Shown piece by piece: positions 54,044-64,000 of a stretch of 64,000 bases of DNA. Position 1 is the stretch's first letter; every line of letters starts with the position of its first letter. This DNA is from Takakia lepidozioides (lineage: Eukaryota > Streptophyta > Takakiopsida > Takakiales > Takakiaceae): assembly GCA_030704615.1 (NCBI GenBank), contig CM060732.1:29431053-29495052 (forward strand), in the 5' to 3' direction. A model generated the notes under the pieces. That model made no database searches. It was given only the letters and a program-made list of their open reading frames with translations, and was not told the DNA's origin. A program made the position numbers and the translations under genes.

Positions 54044-56420
54044 TGGATGCGTTCCCATGTCTGAGGCACGCACGCCAGATGCCTCCACAAGATGATAGCC
54101 CTTCCATTTTGACGAGATACTACTTACTCCGTTTCTCGTTCTTTGAACCTCCTCGACTTAGGTATTGCCCTCCACCTCGTACTCGGGTTCATTTTCATGA
54201 TCAACAGCATAGGTGGCGGACGCAACACTTGCTGCCGATTCGGACGTTCTTCATCTTTGAAGTAAGGCTTCAAAAGGGAGACATGGAATACTGGGTGCAC
54301 CTTGCTGTTTGCTGGCAGCTCCAATTCTACACATCCTCATTCAATAACCCTCCGAATGCGAAAGAGACCCGCATACGGAGGTACGAACTTCGGACTCATT
54401 TTCCGGAGGTAGTCGAAAATTCTTGATGTTCAACCAGACCTCTGTGCCTGCCTCAAACTTCACTTCCCTCCGCTTCCGATTCGCCTGCCTTTCATACCGT
54501 TTCCCTAGCTTTGGCAATGTTGTACTTTGCGAGCTTCAACAAACGCTCGCGTTCTTCCAGTACCGCCGCTACTACTCTGCCGGTTCCTCAACGTCCTGGG
54601 CGGCCCAACTTGTCGGCACCAGAGGTGCTTTTCCATAGACCAACACAAAGGGGAAACTCCCGTCGCGGAGTGTTCTGTGTTATTATAACAGAACTCTGCC
54701 GCGTCTAAGTGTTCCATCCAGTCTGATTGGTCTGCCGACACGTAATTCCGCAAGAATTGCTTCACTACGGAATTCACTCTTTCCGTTTGGCCGTCCGTCG
54801 TAGGTCGGAAGGCGGTGCTCATCTTCAGCCTCGTCCCCATCTTCTTCCAAGTGCTCTCCAGAATTTACTACTCGTAAACTTTGGGTCGCGGTCCGAGACA
54901 ATATCCTTCGGGACTCCATGATGCTTTAAGACGTGGGCGAAGTAAAGTCGCCCTGTCTCCTGCGCAGTAGCCGTCTCCTTGGTGGGGATGAAATGGGCCA
55001 TTTAACTGAACCTATCTACCACCACCATGATTGCATCGAATCCTTTTGACAGCGGCATAGCAGTCATGAAATCCATCGAGACGCTTTCCCAAGTCCCCTC
55101 TGGATCGGCAAGGGTTGTAACAGCCCCGCTTGTTTTTTATACTCGCTCCGGTTTTGTTGGCATGTGGTGCATGTCTTTACATACTCTGCCTCCTCCCTCA
55201 GTTTGGGCCAGAAATACTCTTTCTTCAAGAGTGCCGCAGTGCGCTTGGCTCCACCGTGGCCCGCAAGCGGGCTATCATGGCATTCTCTCAAGAGACTATC
55301 CCTGATCCCTCCCTTTGGCACATAGAGACGTTTTTGCTTATATACCGGAGCAGTCCGTTTTGCAAGTGGAACTGCGATTTAACCCCCATTCTCAAGTTCT
55401 GCATCACGCACTTTGCCAGCTCATCCTTCCGGCAAGCCTTCCGGATCTTCCTTTGGAGCGCCGTCTCGCCCTTGTACACACCAACAGAGCTGCTGCTTCT
55501 TCTACTTAAAGCATCGGCCACCACATTGTCCCGTCCCGGTTTGTACTGGATATCCACGTCGAACACTGCCAAAGTATCTTGCCACCTAAGTTGTTTTGGG
55601 GACAACTTGGGCTGCGTGGCAAAATACTTCACCGTGACATTGTCCGTGAACACCTTCACTGGGTTGGAACCAACATAGTGGCGCCAGAGTTCAAGGCAAT
55701 GTACCACCACCGCCTTCATCTCTTTTTCGTGCGTCGGCCACCGTCGCTCCACTTCATTCAGTTTCTTACTTTCGTAAGCCACTGGACGTCCATCTTGCAA
55801 GTACAACCCCCAATTGCGAAGTCTGATGCATCTGTATGAATCTCAAACGGACGATCGAACTCCGGGATTTTTAAGACTGGAGCTTCCGTCATCCGCTGCT
55901 TCAATTCAGCAAAAGCTTGGCCACAAAATGTGTTCCATACCCAGACTTTGGATTTACACAGAAGGTCCGACAGCGGCCCCGCGATCTTGGCGAAATTTCT
56001 CACATACTTCCGGTAATAGGAGGCGAGTCCTAGGAAGGATCGCACTCCCGGGACCGAAGTCGGAGGCTCCCAGTCCAAGATCGCCCTCACCTTTCTGTCA
56101 TCCATTTTGATCCCATCCTGTGTAATCACGTGCCCCAAAACTCCACTTTTGTGACCCCGAATTCGCACTTTGAAGCTTTGGCATACAGCTTCCCTTCTCG
56201 CAATTTTTGGAACACCCTTTTGAGGTGCTCCAGGTGCTCCTCCTTTGTTTTCGAGTACACCAAGATGTCGTCGATGTACACGATCACAAAGTCATCCAAC
56301 CACTCTCTGGAAAAGGCTGTTCATCAGCGTGCTAAATGTCGCTGGTGCATTGGTGAGCCCAAAAGGCATCACCAAGAACTCATATGAACCATACCTTGTC
56401 CTGCACGCGGTCTTCTCCTC
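54044..56420 (-). pseudogene. Ty3/gypsy polyprotein, RT to chromodomain part
   Basis: Minus-strand frames, broken by single-base shifts, give in order: the reverse transcriptase core ('VIVYIDDI', catalytic YIDD, ~56,270); RNase H ('FEIHTDASDFAIGG', 'KVFTDNVTVKYFATQ', 'PGRDNVVADALSRR'); the integrase zinc finger ('CHDSPLAGHGGAKRT...YVKTCTTCQQN'); the integrase core end ('FRPTTDGQTERVNSVVKQFL'); and a chromodomain-type tail ('VHPVFHVSLLKPY'). This is a chromovirus-like Ty3/gypsy pol. At least six frameshifts separate the frames, so it is dead or poorly assembled. The 3' LTR would lie in or beyond the N gap. Confidence 0.9.
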
Positions 56421-58574
56421 ATCTCTTCCTCCGCCACCCGAATTTGGTGATAGCCGGAGCGCAAGTCGATCCGGCTGAAATACTTCGCTCCTGCCAACCG
56501 ATCGAAGAGGTCGTCGATCCTTGGCAAAGGGTACCGGTTTTTGATAGTCACCTTATTCAGAGCCCTGTAATCGACACACATCCGCAGCGTCCCATCCTTC
56601 TTGTCTGCAAATAGCACCGGGGCTCCGTAAGGTGACTTACTCGGCCGGATGTACCCCTTTGACATTAGATCTTTGAGCTGAGTCTTCAGCTCGACCAACT
56701 CTTTGTGGCTCAACCGGTAGGGCGCCTTGGCAGGCGGTTCCGATCCCGGTATCACCTCAATTTTGTGGTCAACTCCTCTTCGCGGTGGCAAGCCGCTTGG
56801 TAAATCCTCCGGCATCACATCCTGGTATTTCTCCAAAATCCCCTTGATCCAATCTGGGCTCGGCTCCCCATCGCCTTCTCCTTTCACTTCTCTAATGTAA
56901 AGCAAAAACTGGGACTCGTGTGTCTCCTCCACGGCCCACTCCTTTGCTGATAGAAGGTTTATTCGCCCTCCCACGGATTTGGGCGTTTCCGACACTCGTA
57001 AAACCTCGCCACCATTCCCACATGGCAGCGTGACTACTCTCTTGCGGCCATCTATGACCGCTCCGGATTTGCTCAAAAAGGTCATTCCCAAAATGAGATC
57101 CACTCCATCGATCTCGCAGATAGTGAAGTTCTCACGTCCCTCCCAACTCCCCAGTTGAAGAGGAACATCAAACGCCAACCTTGTCGCCAACTGAGGTTCT
57201 CCTTTGGCAGAGCGCACCTCAATAGAGGCCCCCACGTCACTTGTCGGGAGTCCCAACTTTCGCGCCGCCGCCGGCGTCATGAAGGAGTGCGACGCTCCTG
57301 TGTCCACCAACAACGACACATTAGTTCCGGATATTATCCCATCCACGAACAATAACTGACTCCCTTTTCGTAAGGCGCCAGTTTCCTGATACAACTCACA
57401 AGAAAATTTGCCTACCTTGCAAGTCCTGGCGACCACCGCTTCCACCAAGCGACTGATGGTATCTTCCGACAGCTCCGTGGTCGCCCGAGTCATGTTCAAT
57501 TGCCGGGGCTTCGTGCACTTCTTGGCCATGTGCCCGGGCTCCCCGCAATTGAAACACACTCCATCAAAGGTCGCCTTCTGTCCGCCATAAGTCGCTCCAC
57601 CCGCTTTTCCTTTCGAAGCACCGGGTGCCGCCTTGACGTGTGAGGGACCTCCCTTCGATTTCCACGTGCCATTTTCGCCGCGTGGCCTATCCCACTTCTT
57701 TTCCGGTCGGGAGGAGTCACCTTCCCGCCGAGTCTTCTTGTGGTTCAGCTCCGTACGGCCTTGTCTCTCACCCCTAGGGACATCCGAGAAACATTCAGCT
57801 CTCTCAATTGCCTCGTTCAAAGTCTTGGGTGGCTTCTCCTCCAACTTCCGCCTAGCCCATGGGGCTAGTCCCGCCACAAAGTTGAAGACCATTTCTGGTT
57901 CTGCCATGTCCGCGACTTCGAGCAACAGCACATTGAAAGCCTGGACATACCCCCGAATGTCATCTGTTTGCTTCAAATTCCTCATCTTGTCCCGGGCAAG
58001 CCAGGATGCGTTGAGGGGCACAAACTGTCTCTTCATCAATTCCTTGAACTCACTCCAGTTCAAGGTTTCCGGGCTTGGGCCTCGGTCGTGAAGGCGTTTC
58101 TGCCACCATTGTTGAGCATAGCCCCTCAAATAGGTGGGAGCCACTTCCACCCGATCCTCGTCACTCAACTTGGCCGCCCGGAAGTACTGCTCTAGCTCCA
58201 GGAGCCAGGTGTTGAGTGCCTTCCGGTTTCGAACGCCCTCGAAGGTGCCGGGTTCCTTAGGCTTCACCTTAAACTTTGCCTTGGTGGAAGTGGCATTAGC
58301 CGCCTTCAACACGTCTTTCAACGTCCCGCCAAACTGCGCCAACAACCCTTCCCAAAAGGCTGCCGGCATGGGAGGCATCTCTTGGTTTGTCGGAGCTCTC
58401 AAAGATTCCTCGGGCTCCGACTCCTCGGATTCCTCCCGCTCCTGAGCGGCCTCGTTTTCGGAAACATTAATCGCTTCCTCAAACGGCCGCCTCGGTGACA
58501 CGTCGCCCCATCGGGCTCACCGGATCATCATCTTTTGGGCCGTTCCGCTTTCGCTTCGGCTTGCCCGACCCCAT
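56369..58574 (-). pseudogene. Ty3/gypsy gag-protease-RT part
   Basis: A 710-codon open frame (58,501 to 56,369). Gag: capsid-like '[20 protein letters not shown]' and 'WQKRLHD'. Zinc knuckle: '[14 protein letters not shown]'. Protease: '[13 protein letters not shown]'. RT start: '[20 protein letters not shown]' and '[19 protein letters not shown]'. It is shifted by one base near 56,418, after which the RT continues in another frame ('[17 protein letters not shown]'). The native start is probably 58,574 ('MGSGKPKRKRNGPKDDDPV'), one base out of frame with the long ORF at ~58,500. It encodes capsid, protease and polymerase for retrotransposition. Otherwise the frame is well preserved, suggesting a fairly recent element. 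Confidence 0.92.
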
Positions 58575-58615
58575 GATGAGGCCAATCCCAAGGACGATCG
58601 CGTACTGAACTCTAA

Positions 58616-58627
58616 GCTCTGATACCA
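58616..58627 (-). other. primer-binding site of the minus-strand Ty3/gypsy element
   Basis: Read on the minus strand, TGGTATCAGAGC is the classic plant initiator Met-tRNA site. It lies two bases inside the LTR end (minus strand ...GCGACA-TT-TGGTATCAG) and ~40 bp before the gag start. Confidence 0.9.
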
Positions 58628-58629
58628 AA

Positions 58630-59170
58630 TGTCGCACACCTCAGTTCGGTAAACTCCCCTTCAAGTCATAGTTACTCGCTTTGATGCGCGCGCCTGACTC
58701 CCAACCTGGCCGCCGGGCCAACTTGGAGTTTCGGCTGCTCACCGGGACATAACGGTCCCCTTCCGCTTCCCTCTAAACCCTCCACCTATTTGGGACTAGG
58801 AGAATTCCCTTTGGTAGATGGCAGTCCGGAACAGCTCCCCACTCTTTGGTCGCTTTCCGGCTCGCTCGCTTACTCACTAGTTTTTGGTCACCAACGGGCT
58901 TGCACCGTTCTCGGGGTTACTACTCCCTATATATACTTCTGTAGCTGTCCGCGGGGGTTTCATAACCAGCCATGCCATTTTATGGCGAACCACCACGAAA
59001 ACCCTCGACTCCCAGTGGTGAGTCGCGGTGAGTCTTGGCCCACTCACCGCGGCCCCAATGGACCGTGATGAGTCCCAAGACTCCCCACGACTCCCACCTC
59101 GAGGTCTCCACCCCATGGTGAGTCCCATGCCACCCCCACTAAGTCCCACTAAGCTACCACCACCCCTTGT
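58630..59170 (-). repeat. 5' LTR of the minus-strand Ty3/gypsy element (outer edge unknown)
   Basis: The inner edge is fixed by the PBS. On the minus strand a TATATATAG box at ~58,928-58,936 would place the transcription start near 58,900. Further out, 59,010-59,110 is packed with GAGTC/GACTC words, perhaps U3 enhancer repeats. No second LTR is available for comparison, so the outer edge is a guess. Confidence 0.55.
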
Positions 59171-59212
59171 GGAGCCACCTCCACCGCAACCCGGTGTGCG
59201 GGGCTCCACCTA

Positions 59213-59760
59213 GTGAGCGCCTCCGCCTCCTTGAGTGCCTTGGGCACTCAAGGGTGCTTCAGCCCCCCCATACCTATCGCTGCCGCTGCCCCCACCACAG
59301 GGGCAGCCCCTCATGTGTCCCGACCCCCTGCCCTCAAGGCAAAGGGCCGCGACAGGAGCTGTGTGTCCGTGAGGGAGGAAGTGCATGAGCACATCATGAC
59401 AATCACACCTGCTGCTCATTTACTTCTGCCCAACAGTGACCAGGAAATGGAGGAAGATCTGCATCCCCACAGTCCCACCGGGAGTGCCTCAACCAGTGAT
59501 GAGAGTTCCTTGGAGTATAGAGATGAAGGTACAGGTTTAGGCCTGACTGATATGGAGGCTTGCATTGAAGAAATTGAGGAAGGAGAGGAGATGCTGCATG
59601 ATCAAGGCCTGGCGGAATTGCTGCAGCAAGAGACGAACAAGAACATGGCATCTTCTATGATACATGATGCATACAACAAAGCTTGGGAGGGAGAGTTGGG
59701 AAACAATGAATCTGAGATAGAGGATGACTTTCATGATTGGAACATGATCACTGCTATGGA
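59213..59760 (+). pseudogene. acidic ORF upstream of Ty3/gypsy pol
   Basis: Open frame with an Ala/Pro-rich start and an acidic, helical second half ('ACIEEIEEGEEMLHDQGLAE', 'NNESEIEDDFHDWNMI'). No known domain was recognised. It is in the same orientation as, and just upstream of, the pol frames, so it may be the end of a gag-like region. The frame is cut by the 156-bp repeat at 59,761 and stops inside it at 59,824. Confidence 0.35.
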
Positions 59761-59916
59761 AGATTGTACTCATAAGACGTTGTTTGCCGTAGCCTTGTGG
59801 CCATTGACCCCGTGCCCAGTTTGAGCGGGAACAAAAGGGACAGAACCTACCTCTGTCAGGGGCTGACTTTGGTAGTGTGACTTACCATCATATATAGAAT
59901 TAATCCGGGTTTTCCA
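59761..59916 (+). repeat. 156-bp dispersed repeat, copy 2
   Basis: Partner of 16,207-16,362. Here it interrupts an open frame on its left side. No target duplication (left flank 'gctatgga', right flank 'gatatcct'). Confidence 0.7.
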
Positions 59917-62272
59917 GATATCCTCTAGAAATCCCTTCACACAAGCATCAATCTGCTGTGTGTGATTTGCCCAAAAACTAGGCCTCAGGAGGGCCTGGGC
60001 TTTTGGCTCTGCTATGGAAGAGAAGGAGAACGTGGCTGCGCATGTTCACCACATCCTGCAGAGGGACATGATGAGGCCAAGCACGCTGAAGAGGTGCGTT
60101 GGGCTAGTCTTAGAGCACGGATAAACATTAATCACAAGCTGCCAAAGGAACACCAGTGTGCACTTGAACAGGTGTTGAGAAAATATCAGGGCTGTTTTGC
60201 TCTCAGTAAGGCAGATCTGGGGTCTTGCTCAATGGTGGAGCATGGTATAGATACCCAAGGGTTTCCACCATGCAGGAGTCAGCCCAGCAGATTGTCTGAG
60301 TAGGAGGAAGGGGAAGTGCAGCGTCAAATTGAGGCTCTTATCTTACAAGGCAAGATGCGGGAGAGCAAGTCGGAGTACTCGTGCCCGGTGACTCTACCTC
60401 CCAAGAAGGATGGGTCCAAAAGATTCTGTGGGGATTATCGCCCACTGAATAATCTGACCAGGAGGGACTCTTATCCCATGCCCTTGATACAAGATTGCTC
60501 AATAGCCTTGGTGATGTTGCCTGGTTCTCTGCTTTGGACTTGCAGAGTGGATTTTGGCAGATCAAAATGAATGAGGATGAGACTGCGGTCATAACCAAGA
60601 GGGGTTTGTACGAATGGATGGTCATGCCATTTGGCTTGAAAAATGCCACCGCCACGTTCCAACGGGCCATGAATCCCATCCTGGGGCCATGGAAATTGGA
60701 GAGTGTGCAAAGGTCTTTGTGGATGATGTTAATGTTCACAGTCTGGATTGGGACAGGCACCTGCAACATTTGGCTCGAGTCTTTGAGAGGTTGCAGGCTG
60801 CTAACCTGCGTCTGAACCCAGACAAATCTACGTTTGGTAATGAGGAGTTGGTTTTTTTGGGTCATGTGGTGTCTGCTGAGGGAGTCAGGCCTGATCCAAG
60901 TAAGATTGCTGCAATTCAGTCCTTTCCCATCCCGAAGAACCCCACGGGGGTGAGGGTGTTTGTGGGGATGTCTGGTTATTATCGAATTTATGTGCAAGGA
61001 TTTGCTATGATATGTGTGCCCTTGTTCAATTTGACCAGGAAGGATGTCCCCTTTAAATGGTCAGCTGAGGCTCAGAATGCTTTTGAAGCTCTGCGTTTGA
61101 AATTAATGACTGCTCCTGTTTTGGCTAGACCCGACTTTTCCAGACCTTTCATCCTTGATGTGGACTGGTCCAGCAAAGGGGTAGGAGCCATCCTGTCACA
61201 GAAATATCAACGGCGGGAGCATGTGATTGCATATGCGAGCAAAGTCTTTTCAGATGCTCAACAGAAGTACCACCCTATGCAAGGTGAGTGTTACGCCCTT
61301 GTGTGGGGAGTTGTTCACTTCCGGCAGTACCTTTATGGCACTCCCTTCATAATCAGGACTGATCACAAGCCCCTTGAATGGATGGCTACCGTCAGTGATG
61401 CCTATGGTAGGCAAGGGAGATGGATAATGATGCTTCAAGATTTTGATTTTAAGATTGTTCATAGGACCGGATCCAAACACTCCAATGTTGATGCATTGAG
61501 TCAGTACCCTGTGGGACTAGCGGAGGAAACTGAAAAGCTGGAAATTAACAGTGCTGATTTGTGCAGGCCAGGAACAAAGGGTGAGGGCTCCAAGGATTTC
61601 TTTCTTCTTCAGATAGTGAATTCCATAGGGGATGCCCATGCTAGATTGTATTGGTGTGGAGAGGAAGGAAATAGGCTAGAGTCTCAAGTTTCCAGAGAGG
61701 TGTCATGCGATTTAGATCCAGGCAGTCTTGCTTTCAAGAGGGAAGAGTATCACATCTGTGTTTGGGCATTTTGGCATTTTAGGAAGCAGCTGGTGGGGCA
61801 GCATTTTTATGTGCGTACTGACTTGGATCCATACTGGTGGCTCTGGTCAGAGCACCACAAGGTAAGTAACAGTCTGGAGGACTTTTCATTTGAATTTATA
61901 GAGGCTGATGTGAGTGAAAGGCACCTCGAGAAAGGCGTCACTGTCAAGGGAATCTTGAAGAAGCCGGGCACCCTTAAGGGCTATGCCCAAAATGAAGTGA
62001 AGAAAGTGAGTTTTGATGACTGTGAAGTATTGCAAAACATATGTGTTGTGAGTGATTGTGAGGAAACTGTAAGTGAGAGTTATTTGGCAGGAAATCCCAA
62101 GCGCAGGAATGTGCAAATGGTACCGCATGCAGGAGAGAGAGTGGAATTGATTGGTGGGTTAATGACATCTGTGGAACACGAGCCATACCTCGAGCAGCCA
62201 AGGGTGGCTGCAACAGAGAATTGGGCAGGATGTGGCATTGGACTGCCTTCCGTTAACATGATTGATACATGA
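59917..62272 (+). pseudogene. Ty3/gypsy pol: RT, RNase H and a second RNase H-like domain
   Basis: Frames 59,962-60,303, 60,316-60,570, 60,495-60,815 and 60,614-62,272 join into one pol. RT: '[20 protein letters not shown]', '[15 protein letters not shown]', '[20 protein letters not shown]' and '[13 protein letters not shown]' (FVDD catalytic). Thumb: 'LGHVVSAEGVRPDPSKI'. RNase H: 'RPFILDVDWSSKGVGAILSQ', 'RTDHKPLEW' and 'GSKHSNVDALSQYP'. A second, diverged RNase H-like segment follows ('FKREEYHICVWAFWHFRKQL', 'HFYVRTDLDPYWWL', 'LEDFSFEFIEADVSE'). A stop at 60,301 and frameshifts near 60,500 and 60,700 inactivate the RT part. From 60,614 the frame is open for 552 codons. Confidence 0.85.
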
Positions 62273-62302
62273 TGGCATGAACAAAGGGGTTGGACAGATG
62301 TT

Positions 62303-63586
62303 GTGGGGCACGTTTCGGATGGTGCAAGTACACTCAGAGCAGCAGCAATCAGCTCTGATGTACGCCCTACACTGGAGGAGCAATCTGTATTACGTGAAGT
62401 GCAGTCAGCTGTTTACTTAAGGGCTGCACCAGAGTCACAGGAAGTGAAGGCATGCGCTGTAAAGGTAATTCACCATCCACAGCACAGTGTTGTCAAACCG
62501 GATGCGATGGTGGACAAGGGAAAACATAGGGACAAGGGATGCATAATATCTTCCCACAATGGCTTGACACCAGCAATAAGTGATGACCAAGGGCTGGGAA
62601 ACGTATCAGCCCTATCAGAGGGGCAGCACCAGGCTAGAGTGAATGAGAGATCAAGCTTAAAAGAAGAATCAGGGATGAGTCGCCGACTCTGCAAACACTG
62701 CAATAGTGAAAGAGGGCATCTACGAGGAGCCTGTTCGCTGCCATTATTGGGCCATGTTGCCAGCTTTGAGTCATGGATGGAGTCTCTGCATCGGGGGCGG
62801 CAAGATCTAAGAAAGGGTTCAGTGCATGGAGAAAATCAGTGCCTAGAGGATGATGGAAACAGGGCAGGAGTACCTCTTTCTGCACATCAGGTGAACCAAA
62901 CAGGAGCTCATGAAAATACTATGGACAGTCTCTTTCGGCAAATGATGGTGGACATTGCAGGTCCATTCCCAACAACAAGGCAAGGGAACAGGTTTATGTT
63001 TGTGGCTGTTGATCCACATTCAGGCAATGTGGAGACCAGCCCGCTGGCAAAACGCAGCTCAGCTTGCATCAATCGTTGCCTCAGAGAGGTAATGATCTTG
63101 CGTTACGGATGCCCTGAAGCGATTCTCTCCAATGACGATGAAGAGTGGGATGAGAGTTTTTCCAGGCTTTATGGAATTCAGCACGAGCGCATAACACCCG
63201 TGTTCAACTATGAACTGACAAAGATGGCCAAGCAGCTGCAGATGGCATTTGAGACTTTGAAAGATTTGGGGAAAAACCTCTCAGTGATCAGATATCACTT
63301 GTCCCTGCATTATGAGGGCAAGGGTGTCAGCACCCATAACAGCAATGATGAAACAGCTCAGGCAGGGGTGGAGGAACAGATGTCGGAATCAATTCTTAGT
63401 CTGGAACTCCTTGAGGGACAAGATACTGTTCTTGGTACATTGGAAACTGAGAAAAGAGAACTCAGGGTAGTGAATTCAAATTTTGGGGATGAAGAAGGAA
63501 AGGCAGAGCAAGGCTGCCTGAAGTCGAATCTTTCTGAGCAGGAAATGACCATGGGGGAAAGGGACAACATGGACGCCGTCACATAA
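62303..63586 (+). CDS. integrase-containing C-terminal ORF of Ty3/gypsy pol
   Basis: A 427-codon open frame directly after the pol frame. 'LCKHCNSERGHLRGAC' (~62,690) is a Cys/His cluster. The integrase core follows: 'QMMVDIAGPFPTTRQGNRFM' (first Asp) and 'VAVDPHSGNVETSPL', then 'YGCPEAILSNDDEEWDESFS' where 'D.G.eF' is expected, then 'ITPVFNYELTKMAKQLQMAF' where 'TP..PqsNGq.Er.nr.l' is expected. The third acidic residue (Glu) and the usual 'NGQ' are missing, so strand-transfer activity is unlikely, yet the frame is fully open. The C-terminal ~130 residues are polar with no recognised domain. Retained openness with a lost catalytic residue could mean recent decay by point mutation or a non-catalytic role. 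Confidence 0.65.
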   Translation: MGHVSDGASTLRAAAISSDVRPTLEEQSVLREVQSAVYLRAAPESQEVKACAVKVIHHPQHSVVKPDAMVDKGKHRDKGCIISSHNGLTPAISDDQGLGNVSALSEGQHQARVNERSSLKEESGMSRRLCKHCNSERGHLRGACSLPLLGHVASFESWMESLHRGRQDLRKGSVHGENQCLEDDGNRAGVPLSAHQVNQTGAHENTMDSLFRQMMVDIAGPFPTTRQGNRFMFVAVDPHSGNVETSPLAKRSSACINRCLREVMILRYGCPEAILSNDDEEWDESFSRLYGIQHERITPVFNYELTKMAKQLQMAFETLKDLGKNLSVIRYHLSLHYEGKGVSTHNSNDETAQAGVEEQMSESILSLELLEGQDTVLGTLETEKRELRVVNSNFGDEEGKAEQGCLKSNLSEQEMTMGERDNMDAVT

Positions 63587-64000
63587 AAAAAGTGAGCCAC
63601 ACCACATATGTAGTGTGAACATGTGGTTATTTTTATTACAGCTCTTGGATGGGCTAAGTACTTTTTACAACATTTAAGTAGTTGAATGAATGGCAGTGAT
63701 GGATGAATTATGACTCATTGGATGAAGACATCCATCCGCCAAACATCCATGTGCCCTAGATCGGCGGGATTTATGAGTGACGGCGTTCTTCATGCAAACG
63801 CACAAGCATGGGTATGGCGAGCTGCTGACACTTTGTATTCTGGAGCAGACATCAGCCTACATGCCTTAGTTTTTGGTTGTGATTTACTTTCTTGTTCCTT
63901 AGTCAGTATATGCTATGGCGGCTGAGTTAGTTTTCCAGACAGAGCTAGTTGATGTGGTCGACTATAGGAGCTGCAGGTGTAGTAATTGCACAGGCAAGTG
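63587..64000. other. no gene seen
   Basis: Non-coding sequence after the integrase ORF, including 'atggatgaattatgactcat' and 'gatgaagacatccatccgcc'. No LTR start or polypurine tract was identified. Confidence 0.45.

Noticed and set aside
56384-59213. Plus-strand ORFs across the minus-strand Ty3/gypsy gag-pol
   Set aside because: Shadows of the long minus-strand gag-pol frame, which carries the zinc knuckle, protease and RT motifs.

Overview
The window is nuclear DNA from a green plant of the streptophyte line. The evidence is PLS-class pentatricopeptide (PPR) coding sequence, plant-type LTR retrotransposons primed by initiator Met-tRNA, short spliceosomal introns, a TTTAGGG telomere-like tract, and exons resembling plant clathrin heavy chain and DCC1. 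Abundant decayed elements and a retroelement-linked cytosine methyltransferase remnant point towards a charophyte alga (Chara-like) or an early-diverging land plant; this is inference. One 500-base N gap (53,544-54,043) and clusters of single-base indels show that it is a draft assembly. No clearly intact host gene is present.

Layout. 0-5.9 kb: a miniature LTR element (TRIM-like), degenerate tandem repeats, duplicated PPR pseudogene pieces and a leucine-rich-repeat fragment. 5.9-9.8 kb: a broken Helitron RepHel gene (Arg-rich tandem-repeat N-terminus, conserved N-terminal region, HUH Rep domain). 9.8-11 kb: a retrotransposon protease tail joined to a DNMT3/DRM-like cytosine methyltransferase that has lost its catalytic middle. 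12.0-14.5 kb: a Helitron helicase C-terminus on the minus strand, next to exon-sized pieces of at least two, probably three, host genes (RUS/DUF647-like, DCC1, clathrin heavy chain), which looks like Helitron gene capture. 16.2-17.2 kb: a trihelix/Myb-like ORF directly abutting a 156-bp repeat that recurs at 59.8 kb.

19.7-53.5 kb is the most interesting part: a repeated ~12.6-kb, two-gene element. One gene (plus strand, at least nine exons) encodes a protein with a ParB/sulfiredoxin-like domain (DGNHR motif) followed by a circularly permuted (beta-class) N6/N4 DNA-methyltransferase-like domain. The other (minus strand) is a MULE-like transposase with a WRKY/GCM1-type zinc finger, a DDE-like core and a SWIM finger. 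They diverge from a central array of ~27-30 copies of a perfect palindrome, core AAATGCGG-YR-CCGCATTT, spaced about 53 bp apart (five helical turns). The same palindrome sits in three introns of the methyltransferase gene and in a cluster behind a TATA box just after its stop codon. One complete unit (28.2-40.8 kb), one nearly complete unit (40.8-53.5 kb) and one 5'-truncated unit (19.7-25.9 kb) are present, each with different inactivating lesions. My model is a DNA-modifying mobile element whose own ParB-like protein recognises, and may methylate, the iterated palindromes.

54.0-59.2 kb: a frameshifted minus-strand Ty3/gypsy element (gag-protease-RT-RNase H-integrase-chromodomain) with PBS and part of an LTR. 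59.2-63.6 kb: a second, plus-strand Ty3/gypsy polyprotein with a tandem degenerate RNase H domain and an integrase core lacking its usual catalytic glutamate.
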